Source: Triparma columacea (Eukaryota > Sar > Bolidophyceae > Parmales > Triparmaceae). Taken from it: DNA of 20,262 nucleotides. The stretch lies in the NCBI GenBank assembly GCA_030267965.1, contig BRYA01000636.1, positions 17,256-37,517 of the forward strand, given 5' to 3'. The translations under genes and the position numbers were made by a program. The notes under the pieces are model-generated. The model searched no databases. It was not told the origin of the DNA and saw nothing but the letters and a program-made list of their open reading frames with translations. Of the stretch, positions 7,630-16,901 are shown one piece after another (within the stretch, counting starts at the first letter, position 1; every line of letters begins with the position of its first letter).

Positions 7630-9645
7630 TTAGAGAGCAGCAGGAACTCCCCAGTCACACTCAGACTCGATAGCTAGATTATCTCCACCCATCTTGATGC
7701 GGAACCAACCGTTCTCTCCCCACCACTCTCCCCAGGAGTTCCTTCCAATCCAGTACTCAGTTCCAGTCTCGGGATCCTTGCCCCACCCGGCAATGGAGAT
7801 CTCGTGGTTGACCATGGGGAACCGCTTCTCCTCCTCATAAATACCTCCAGAGTATTCCTCGAAAGCGTTGGTGGCATCGATTCCGCACCCGATGGGTCCC
7901 CTAGCGAAGATCTCTGCCTTCATCTGGTCGATGCCCTTGACGGAGCCGTACTCGGTGACCGTGTACTTGGGGTACTCGGTGACGGCCTCGCAAATTCCGG
8001 GGCTGAAGCTGGTGGCATTAGGGGAGCAGGTCTTGCAGATGCACTGGTCATCACACGCTGTGCCAAACCTTCCTCCGAGGTTCTTAGCCTCGTAGATAGC
8101 GCAGGTCTGGTCGACGATTCCGTTCTTCTCAATATACCTGTAAGCCTTGGCGGGCATTCCCCCGGAGCAGGTTCCTCCACCGTTGAAGTTAATGAGGTAC
8201 TGAGGGGAGAGGTTGATTTGGGCACCCTTGGCGCCGGACTGGATGTAAAGGCGGTCACTGAGGGCGGAGGTGACTCCCTGAGCCCAACAGGACCCACAAT
8301 ACTGGGGGATGTGCTGGTTCTTGTCCCATGTGACGTAGTTGGTTCCGTTGACGTTCCTCCAGTCCCAGTTCTCGGGGAGGTCGTCGGAGGCGATAATGGT
8401 GTGGGGGCGAGGATTCAGGATGACCTCCTCAACCTCCTCCCATCCACCACCGATCCTTCCTCCTCCGAGTCCACGGGGACCCTCATAGGCAGCCTTCTCC
8501 TCCTTCTTCTCCTCAACGTCGCCGTCCTTGGTCCACTTCTGGTTATCCTCGGCGGAAGGAACTGCATACTGGCAGTTGGCCTCTAAGGTGGTGTGGGGGG
8601 GGAGGGTATGAGGGAGAGGTATGAGTGAGAGGGGTTAAGAGACATTTTGAGGCCAGGCCACTTTACTCACCGATCCCAAGATTGTTGACCCCCCTAACAA
8701 TCTTAAAGAAGCCGCCTTCGCCCCAGTAGGTTCCCCAAGAGTTCCTACCAATCCAGTAGTCGACACCGCTCTCATCGGTTCCGTACCCGATGAGGGAGAT
8801 AGAGTGGTCCATGGAGGTGTCCCCGGTGGTGTCCTCGAAAACCCCGCCATCGTAGTTTTCGAATCCGTCTGTGACGGCGACCGTGCAGGCAATAGGGCCA
8901 CGTTGAAGCTCATTGATCATGGCCTCGGTTCCGTTCACAAGGCCGTACTCGTCAACGCCGTAGGAGTAGTAGACAGATTCATCGACAGCCGTGCAGGTGG
9001 AAGATCCAGGCGCACAATCCATGCAAACATCAATAGCGTTACACTGTCTCCCAGTGTCGTGGCCCTCGGCAGCATATAGCTGGCAGGTCTCCTCGGGGAT
9101 TCCGTTTTCATGAATGAACTGGTAAACGGTGATGGGGTCGCCACCGTGACAACCGTTATCGTAGGTGTCGCAGTTCAAGATGGACTGCACGGCAAGGTCA
9201 ACCTCCTTAGAGGATGTATCCCCACGGGAAAGGCGGATTCGATCGGCAAGGGCGGAAGTGGCAGCGAAAATATAGCAAGCACCGCACTGTGAGCGGGGGG
9301 GAGGCGAGGGGAAAGGAGGTGTCAGAAAAGAAAACAATTCTCCATTAAAAAAAACGCCATTCTCGTGTGTTTGATTTTGAAACACACAATACCATCCCCG
9401 TCTACCCTCCTCTCCTAATCACTTACATAGTTGGGGATGTGCTGGTTGCGTACGGCGCTCACGTAATTACGCTCATCTTCCCCATAGACCCTGAAATCAA
9501 GCTCCTTCGGAACGTCGGCGGGAGAGAAAGTCTCCCCTCTAACCTCACGACGATCCTCAGACTGAGAAAACCCGTGCCCATGGAAAAACTGCTTGGCTGA
9601 AGCCATAAGAGGCACGGCCAATAATGTGGTAGTCAACAACTTCAT
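7630..9645 (-). CDS. Tandem two-domain cathepsin X/Z-like cysteine peptidase (3 exons)
   Basis: The exons on the minus strand are 9645-9427, 9286-8671 and 8582-7630 (595 aa). The introns are 140 and 88 bp (GTAAGT, GTGAGT donors; phases 0, 1). Residues 1-17 are a signal peptide (MKLLTTTLLAVPLMASA), so it enters the secretory pathway, probably a lysosome/vacuole or secretion. Domain 1 (about 45-285) has NQHIPNYCGACY with catalytic C77, H234 in MDHSIS and N255 in RNSWG. Domain 2 (about 345-595) has LPENWDWRN, NQHIPQYCGSCW with C377, H538 in VNHEIS and N560 in RNSWG. Both keep the HIP(N/Q)Y mini-loop that in human cathepsin X restricts cleavage to C-terminal residues, so carboxypeptidase activity is inferred. 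A charged then Gly-rich linker (about 288-325) joins them. No stop, start codon or promoter gap separates the halves: exon 3 has no ATG until residue 421. Family members normally have one peptidase domain of about 240 residues. Confidence 0.88.
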
Positions 9646-9877
9646 AGGCAATAAAGAATGCTGATGCGCGATAAAAATCGAACCAAAAAACCTCGACCAA
9701 AAAGTGGTGAGAAGCAAAATTCAAAGTTGGCGTTTGCCGCTAACGCGTTACACCGCCTTGCGATTTTATCCACATTGCGCCCCTTTGCATAAAAATAGAG
9801 CGGCCATTCGGTGTCCTTGTTCAATTTTCCACCTTGGCCAAAAATTCTTGGTCCCAGAGTTGTGAGCAAAATATTAC
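9646..9877. promoter_or_regulatory. Short divergent promoter region between cathepsin and SDR genes
   Basis: Only 232 bp separate the two start codons. A TATA-like cataaaaatag lies at 9788-9798 on the plus strand, about 80 bp upstream of the SDR ATG. The GC-richer block around 9730-9760 (cgtttgccgctaacgcg) is palindrome-poor and has no match I can name. Both genes must share this region. Confidence 0.4.
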
Positions 9878-11065
9878 ATGTTCAGGACGGTCTTGTTTGC
9901 CTTTGCCCTGGTCTCGACAACTGCATTCACCCCAACTACGAGGGTATTTGGTATTCGAGGAGGTACATGCTTTCGCAACTGAGCCATTCACCGCCACCAC
10001 AGCAGGCGAATCCTGACGTCAATGTTTCTAATTCTCTCTCTCTCCCCCCTCCCTCCTCCCCCAGTTCATACAACTCTTAGAATGGCTTCCCGCTACTCCC
10101 TACCCGACCAACCCGCCCGTTTTGCCAAGGCAAAGGCTGAAAAGAACGCGAGGCACCTCGATATTGACTCCTGCTATGACCCTGCCTTTTTGGCTGGAAA
10201 GAGGGTCGCCGTGACTGGTGCCAACCGTGGCATCGGGCTTAGCCTTGCGAAGGAGTTGACTGCTCAGGGGGCTAAGGTGGTCGGACTTGTCCGCAAGTCT
10301 TCCCCCGAGCTTGATGCTCTCAATCCTGATGAGGTCATAACGGGTATCGACGTCACCTCCGACGAGGCTTGCGCCAGCATTGGCGGCAAGGTTAAGAATG
10401 GCCCCATTGATATTCTTATCAATAACGCTGGTTATTTTTACGAGCCTGTAGAGAAGATCGAGGTGAGAGAGGGCTTGAAGTGGAGGAAGAGTGACGCGAA
10501 TACAGTAATGTGCATGTCGCAGTTCAGAACACCCAACACATTGACTTCTAAACCACCGACGTATTCCTTCACTCCTCCTCCGATCTTTGCTTCGCTCTTC
10601 ACATCGCAGGGTGGCGAGCTGAACTTTTCCGAGGAGATGAAGATGATTGACATTTGCGCCGTGGGACCCCTTCGTGTCACCAGCGCGCTTTACAATGCCA
10701 ACCTCCTTACGAAAGAAAAGTCCACCATCGCCATGATCACGTCCCAGGGAGGCTCCATCGACTGGCGCACGACCCAGAACCCAGACGGCGGAGACTACGG
10801 GCACCACATGTCCAAGGCTGCCGCAAACATGATGGGTGTCCTCGTCGCCCAGGAAATGAGAAAGTTTGGAATAGCTTGCGGCATTCTTCACCCCGGCTTC
10901 AACAAGACTGAGATGACAGCCAAGTACGCTAAGATCTGGGAGGTCGAAGGAGCCGTTGACGCTGAGGTCGGCGCCAAGAGGGTTTTGCACGAGGTTGGCA
11001 GGATCAATATGGAAACTACTGGAAAGTTCATTAACTGCGAGGACGGGCTTGAAATCCCCTGGTGA
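9878..11065 (+). CDS. Plastid-targeted short-chain dehydrogenase-like protein, catalytic Tyr replaced by His (3 exons)
   Basis: The exons are 9878-9962, 10065-10462 and 10610-11065 (312 aa). Exon 1 encodes MFRTVLFAFALVSTTAFTP, a signal peptide ending in an ASAFAP-like site (A-F), and then a Thr/Arg-rich transit stretch, so a plastid stroma location is inferred. TGANRGIG (79-86) is the SDR nucleotide-binding loop and NNAG is at 148-151. ITSQGGS (204-210) carries the candidate catalytic Ser, and HHMSKAA holds Lys230. The expected YxxxK tyrosine position (226) is His (CAC), one base from Tyr (TAC), and the nearest Tyr is at 224. The pattern GG-x-YG-xx-MSKAA-xNM resembles the C-factor-like SDR group. 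Intron 1 (102 bp) separates the targeting peptide from the enzyme. Intron 2 (147 bp) is a stop-free multiple of three; its removal restores a normal SDR spacing. The substrate is unknown. Confidence 0.87.
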
Positions 11066-11180
11066 ATTGGCGCAATAACAACCGAAGAAAATGTACTCGT
11101 TTGTAGTCAAAACAACATCTTTTCCAAAGTATGCGCAAAAGCAATAGCCCCCCACCCCAGCAGCTTACTGCGTTCGCCCT

Positions 11181-14100
11181 TCAAAAAACCACCTTCCCCC
11201 CACCAAAGCACGTCTTCTGCATGACCTTCCTGAAGGGCTCGTTGACGTAGCTCTCGTACATAGTGATATGCTTCTTCCCCCCCGTCTTGTATTTCAAAAC
11301 AATTTCGCCTATGTCACTAGGAATGTTGTCAACATTTTCTTCCCACTCAGACTGGATTCCAACACCAGGAACCACTGGGGCGTTCCAAACTCGCCTGTAA
11401 TCGACGTGTACCAAATGTGTTCCACCCTCTTCGATGCAATTCAGTTCCACCAACTTTTGCAGGCAACCCCTCTCGTCATGGTTTGTGAAATCGAGCCAGT
11501 ACTTTCTGTCCACGCTCACGGTACTGAACAAGTTCAAGACTCCGATACGCCAGGCAAGTTCCCTCTGTTCAAGCTCGGTCAAGTTGTCGACGACTTCCTT
11601 GGTGAAATTTTCAACGTCCAAGACCCTGCTGAAAAGCATCATGGCCACCTCCACTCTGATTCCGTCCTCTTCGCAGGGGAACTCTTTCACCAGCCTCCAA
11701 GCCTGCTTGCAACTCAAGACCTTGGAAACAACCGCGGTCTCAACCGCCATCAGTGCACAGTAGTAACCTCTGTAACGTTCACTTGGCATTTTCATGGATA
11801 AATCGTTGACCCAGAACAGAACCCTTTCCTCCCCGATCATGAGGGCAAATGCTCCAGGGGGCACGGGCTCTTCTTCTTCCCCACCACCCTCGGCACCATT
11901 AACGCCACTGGGTGACTGCGCGTTCAAGATTGAGTTCGCAATCGCCTGGTTGGGGCTTGTGGGTGCCGTCAAGGCGTCATCAGTCGGTACTTCACTTTTT
12001 GGAGTCCCCCCCCCCCCCTTCCCCTTCTTCCCTTTCTTCCCCTTCCCGGCAGCTCCAGCCTTCTTGGCAGCCAATTCTTCCAATCTCTCCTTCTCCATGT
12101 ACGCCCTGTCTAGCTCGTACTGTCTTCTCGTCGTCATTTGCCAACCAAGCCAGTGGTCCTTGATGACTGAGTTGCCGAGGTACTTTGCGAAGAACTCAGG
12201 TTCGCTGTCAAATATGCTGTCACCAAGCCCAACCTGCTTCAAAAGTTTTTCAAACTTGGTATCGCTCATCGGCAAACTCCCCCTCTTTGGACGGGTAGTG
12301 CAGACGTAGTCGAACCTGACCTTCCCGATTGTGGTAGCTTTGTTGAAATACGAAGACGTCAGGGTTTCCTTGGCGCCATCAACCCATCCGTTTCTGTAGT
12401 TCTCCCAATTTCCCGTCTGCGACGTGTCATCACGCTCGCTTTCGTGTTGCGAGAACCTCTTCTCCAAAGTTGCCTGCTCAGACAGCTTCTTCGCAGCCAG
12501 GCGGTCTTTCCCGTTTGTGAAGTCCAAATCGTAGTGACCGCTTAATGCTCCCATGACAGGCTTCCAACCTTGCCCGAGAACAATCCTCAAGCGCAACTTG
12601 GCCTCCCAGTCAAGGTTTGTCTCAACCAGTCTCACCGCTTCTTTACTTGAGCACATTTGGGGGAGCAGCATCTTTACTGCCTCGAGCACAGTCAGCCCAT
12701 GATTCGTCTCATACAGTAACCGCTGGGCATGCTCAGCTGTCAAGAAGATCTTCGGGTCCCTCACGGCCACCTGAAAGAGCTTCCTCCTCTCGTCTTCATC
12801 GGTCGCCGCCTCAATATTATTTATGAGGAGAGTAATCCCTTCATTTGACCCGATCTCTTCCGAAGTAGGAGGACTTGGAATTCCTACAAAGTTCACGTAT
12901 AGGATTCCTTCTGTTGGGACCTGCGAGCGAAGGAGAGGAAGGGTGGGTTGAAGGGGTGAGAAAAGTGAAAGCGCTCCGACTAATATTGCACCACTGCATA
13001 ACATGCGCCCCTCCTACCACCCCCCCCCCGAGCGCGCCCTTCACCAACTCTTACCTCCCAAATCTTCCCGCTCTTAGCTTCGACCAAGTCAGGTTTGTCC
13101 TTTGGAGCCTCTGCTGCATACTTGTGAAGCATGTAAGCCACGAACTCCTCCTCCTCAATCACGCCAGTGTCATCAACGTCGTACTCGGCAATCACTTGCT
13201 TTACGCTCTCTCTGCTTGGGGTAACGCCAATCTCAGCGAGACACTCCAACATCTCGTCGCAATCCAAGTGACCGCTTTTGTCCTTATCAACGAATTCGAA
13301 GACACTCTGCAGCGCCACAGTCCAACAAAGCTCCTCGTCCCAGTCGCTCTTGTGAACCTTCATTTTCTCATGAATGTTGTTAACCATGAAGTCCACAACC
13401 TCGACCGTGGGGTTAAGATTGGACTGGGAGAGGCAAAGCTCCAGCAGAGAGACGTCGAAAGCGCTTCCATCCCCCCCGTGGCAATCCTTGATATTCAAAC
13501 CCAACCTTTTCCAGCACGCCATTTTGTCGCTATCCTCCTCCTCGTCGACGGGGCCTCTCTTTAGCTTTACATCAACCTTTTTGAGTCTCCTTCGCTTCTT
13601 TACTCCCACCCAGTACTCGTGCTTGATCGCGGTGAATTGGCAGCCCTCCTTGCTGTTGGCAAGGTGCAGAAGCTCTGATGCCACCATATAGTCATATGGC
13701 TTCGCGAGATCTAGCACGTAGCCCCACACAGGGGGCTTCTTAGGGTCAACCTCAACAAGCAACAGTGGATCAGGCTTCGTAGGAAACTGCATGTCGAAGG
13801 CCGTGGGGTCCTCGTGAAAAACGTCGCACTCTGCAAGAGAAAGCCTGAAGCCATGTCCGCTACTGGCATTCTCTCGAATAGAGGAAATCAAGTGCTCAGA
13901 GCCTAAGCGTCCCACGACGTTTCCATCGAGAATTAGGGACAAGAGAGTGGTGTTCTTTTTTATTGCGGTGGCGATGACCATGGCACCTCGGGCATTTACC
14001 TGGTTGAAGGAAAGGTCGAGAGTTTGGAGAGTAGTGTTCTTAAGGAGCGACCTCCCAATATACTGCGAGCCGTGTTCAGCGAAAGAATTGTTTGCGAGAT

Positions 14101-16160
14101 TAAGGTACTTGAGGGAGCAGTTGTCCCCGAGGGACTGGGCCAGCGCAATGGCAGAGGCCCCTCTGATACTGTTCCAGGATAGGTCGAGATGTGTCAGGGT
14201 GGTGTTTACAAGGAGCATACCGGCCGTAGCTTCAGGGCCAGTGACGAGGTTGGGTTGGCAGGTATTTAGGGACTCGGCTTGGCCAATGAGGTTGTTGGAG
14301 AGGTGGAGAGAGTGGAGGGAGGAGTTGCTCTGGAGGGCGTCCATGAGAAGGACACACTCCTCGTCGTCAACGTCTGTGTGATCGAGAGTCAAATACTCTA
14401 TTTTTACCGTGTCACTGCAGAGCAAATTACGGAGGGCCTCCGCGCCTTTTCTGTCCATGTCATTGTGGTGCAGTTCAAGATGAATGAGCCTCTTCATGAA
14501 CCTCGCGCATTCAAGGATGGGGACGAGAGATTGGTCGGATAGCCTGTTGTCGGAGAGGAGTAGCTCAGACAGATGCTGGAAATCAGAGAGAGTCCTAGAA
14601 ATGGCCACACCGTAGTCATCTCCGACACCAAGACCGGTGAGATCAAGGGACTTGATGTTATGCTGTTTTAGCACGAGGTGAAGGGGCGCACGATTCCGCT
14701 TAATGGTCTCCTTGAGGAACTTGCGGATCGTATGCGTTGGATCTACCAGGGGGTTCTTTTCAAGCTCAAAGTGATCCTCCGTGGTGAGGACCTTCTCAGA
14801 CACATGACGGATGGTTTTCTGAAACTTCTTCCTCGCCGTAGAGAAGCCTCTCTCTTCTGGCCTCTCGACGTAATGAGACCTTTGAACTGAGTTCATGGAC
14901 TGTTGGGTATTATGCAAAACAACATCTGCAAGGTGCTCGTCCTGATGATGGTCACCGTGTGCAGGGTCGCGATGGTGAGTTGTGGCGGGGCCAGAGTCCG
15001 GGTCCTCCTCCAAATCGGAGTCGTAGAAAGTTCCCTTGAGTTCAGAAAAGGGTGCTTTCCACTTTTTCAAAAAGGTCGACCTGGGCGAAGGTTGGTCAAT
15101 GAGGGGTACGGGCTCTTCGTAAATTCCAGAATCGTTGTTCTGCGTCACTGCAACTTTTGGTCTTCTCGCGTCTCTGCAAGCGGGGAGAACTGGGTTAGCA
15201 AGGGTGTCGAGAGCGGGGGGGGGGGGAGAGAGGGGAGGGGAAAGGACACTTCTTCTTCTGCGACTGTGACACTGTCGTCATCCTGCACCATGAATCACCC
15301 ACTCACCGGAGTAACTCAACCTGTTCGTCAGTCCTCTTGGTTTTCTTCCTCTTGTATTCATTAAAGAGGGACATGAGCGGCTGCGAATTCGTCTTGTCGG
15401 CTATCTCTGTGGTCGGGGTTGCCTTGACTGTGCCCTTTGTTCCTCGGGTCGACCTCGATGTGTGAGAATGGTGCGTAAAAGTGGAGTGCATCGACGAAGT
15501 ATTTAGGAGCCCATCAGGCGAGAGCCTCCCTCCATTCATGTTGCTGGCAGGGCTACCATCACGCGAGGGGGGCGCATCCGACACAGACAAGGAGGCCTGG
15601 AGGGCCGCCGACTTCTTGAGATAAATCTTGGGCGCGAAGGCGTCCTTATCTCCAAGGAGGGAGGCCATCGACTGGCTCCTTCGCGGGGTTTTCCTCGTCG
15701 ATGGAGTGGATAACCTTTCCAAGTGAGCTCGCCTCTCCAATCTGATTTGCGCATTGTTGTAAGATTCGGTATCCGGCGGTAATTGTGAGACACCACCGCT
15801 CTGAATCGACGACGAAAAGACGGCAGAGGGCAACGATATGTCGTTCATAAGTGAAGAAGGGCTGTTCAAGGGGTTGTTTCCAGGGCGGTTAGGGTGATTG
15901 CGCGCTTTGGAGGAGGAAGGACGCGAAGATATCTTAGCTCTCTGGTATCCCCGCCCAGGGGAGGTAGAATTATCCCCGGAAGACGAATCATGGATCTTAA
16001 TTAGGCCCAACTGCGCTGTCAGCTGAAGCTCTTCGGCTATAGCATCTCGAGTCAATTGAGACTCAAAACCTCTCACCAAACCCATTTTAAAGTTCAAGCT
16101 ATCTGACGTATCAGACGGTGTCGGGTTAGGGTTAGATAGGTGAACGGGCTGCGGAAACAT
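11181..16160 (-). CDS. Large LRR / EF-hand / DUF4476-like repeat protein (3 exons)
   Basis: The exons on the minus strand are 16160-15307, 15173-13055 and 12920-11181 (1570 aa). The introns are 133 and 134 bp (GTGAGT, GTAAGA donors; phases 2, 0). Residues 1-440 are mostly disordered and Ser/Thr/Pro-rich with basic patches. Residues about 456-738 hold about eight 28-residue ribonuclease-inhibitor-type LRRs (LTHLDLSWNSIRG, LQTLDLSFNQVNA). Two EF-hand loops follow: DKDKSGHLDCDE (914-925) is canonical, and DVDDTGVIEEEE (950-961) is also complete. Exon 3 has two helical blocks, about 1050-1105 and 1390-1450, that resemble DUF4476 (FLTAEHAQRLL; LSCKQAWRLV). Each leads into a module beginning Y-x-LD(F/L); a third copy of that module precedes the EF-hands (VWGYVLDLAKPYD, about 767). 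A Lys/Gly-rich linker lies near 1280. It looks like a calcium-responsive scaffold; the cellular role is unknown. Exon joins are supported by phase and by continuity (KSGKIWE then VPTEGILYVNF). Confidence 0.85.
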
Positions 16161-16164
16161 GAGC

Positions 16165-16172
16165 CTGATTGG
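16165..16172 (-). promoter_or_regulatory. CCAAT-box candidate (CCAATCAG, minus strand)
   Basis: ctgattgg reads CCAATCAG on the minus strand, 5 bp upstream of the LRR-gene ATG. That is very close for a promoter element, and it may lie inside the leader. The same octamer recurs inverted at 16300-16307. Confidence 0.25.
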
Positions 16173-16224
16173 CGAGTTGGCTCAAGATGGCTACACATAA
16201 AAGTTCCTCCTCTGAGAAGAAAAA

Positions 16225-16398
16225 GCCTATGGGCCTAGTCAAAAGTTTTCAGAGAAATAGCCAATTTTATAGGCAAAGGCAAATAGGCACCCGTTGGAAC
16301 CAATCAGATCGCCGCATTTGCGGATATATAGCCGTTAAATAAACTTTTTTAGCGAAGTTATAGCCAAAATTTTAGCCATTGGCTATAGGCCCATGGGC
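16225..16398. repeat. Imperfect foldback with repeated ATAGCC/GGCTAT motifs
   Basis: gcctatgggccta at 16225-16237 is the reverse complement, with one mismatch in 13, of taggcccatgggc at 16386-16398. Between them ATAGCC occurs at 16257, 16328 and 16360 and its complement at 16381. Near copies (TAGCC, ATAGGC) and short palindromes also occur (agccattggct 16374-16384; gcccatgggc 16389-16398). It could be a decayed MITE-like foldback or a regulatory cluster. No target-site duplication was established. Confidence 0.5.
16300..16307 (+). promoter_or_regulatory. CCAAT-box candidate (CCAATCAG, plus strand)
   Basis: ccaatcag matches the NF-Y-type CCAAT core, about 140 bp upstream of the LRR-gene ATG and within the palindrome-rich block. 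It is inverted relative to the copy at 16165-16172. Function is inferred from the consensus only. Confidence 0.3.
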
Positions 16399-16836
16399 TA
16401 GAAGAAAAGGAGGTGGAGGGTTGAAGTCTGTTAGGGTCCAGAACAGACCCACAAAAATTTCTCTTCCACGTGAGTACTACCATGCTAAACATGACTGGTG
16501 TTCGCTCGAGCATATCGATTTTTAGTTTAGGGGAAAGGGTCTCAAGATGGTTGCGCCCCTCATTGTGGAGAAAATAAGGACACCATGCAAGTCATCGATG
16601 TTCAACTTTGCTCAAATATTGGCTCCTAATGAATCCGACGTCGCTAATTGAGAAAACAAGACGTAGTTTTACTATACGAATGGACCAATCCGCAAGATTT
16701 GCTTCATGGGCGCGCCACCGTTGTCCTTTTCTTGCAGTGTCTCCCCCACCCTTAGTACTTCAGCTATAATTCCCCACTCTCCCACCGATGTTTGTGGCCT
16801 TACCCACCGTTCCCCCCCTCCCCCCACCACAGTTGC

Positions 16837-16894
16837 GGCTCTACGTTACGATCCCACCCTCCCTCGGCTCTACATTACAATCCCACCCTCCCTC
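16837..16894 (+). repeat. 29-bp tandem duplication (27/29 identical)
   Basis: Copy 1 is 16837-16865 and copy 2 is 16866-16894; they differ at two positions (ctacgttacg versus ctacattaca). Because 29 is not a multiple of three, the duplication would shift any reading frame through it. This argues that the stretch is an untranslated leader and that translation of the downstream gene starts at or after 16902. Confidence 0.9.
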
Positions 16895-16901
16895 GCCTCT
16901 G

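Larger units (their letters stand above)
16161..16787. promoter_or_regulatory. Divergent spacer with palindrome-rich block between LRR gene and unknown gene 9
   Basis: This is 627 bp without a supported ORF. It holds a palindrome-rich block (16216-16405, listed separately), two inverted CCAATCAG elements, and a more ordinary stretch from 16410 to 16700. It must contain the LRR-gene promoter and at least part of the promoter of the downstream gene. I see no transposase or RNA gene. Confidence 0.45.

Noticed and set aside
7804..8586. 260-codon plus-strand frame opposite cathepsin domain 2
   Set aside because: It is antisense to the peptidase domain with its conserved Cys, His and Asn motifs; a codon-bias shadow.
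8584..8670. Two separate tandem cathepsin genes
   Set aside because: The gap is 88 bp with perfect donor (GTGAGT) and acceptor (CTTAG) of matching phase, and the second half has neither signal peptide nor start codon before its active site.
10100..11155. 351-codon open frame on the minus strand opposite the SDR gene
   Set aside because: It is a shadow of the SDR coding strand: the plus strand has SDR motifs, a targeting exon and splice sites, while the minus frame has no recognisable domain.
16123..16135. Telomere-like gggttagggttag
   Set aside because: Only about two units, and it lies within exon 1 of the LRR gene, where it encodes the residues SNPNP on the minus strand.
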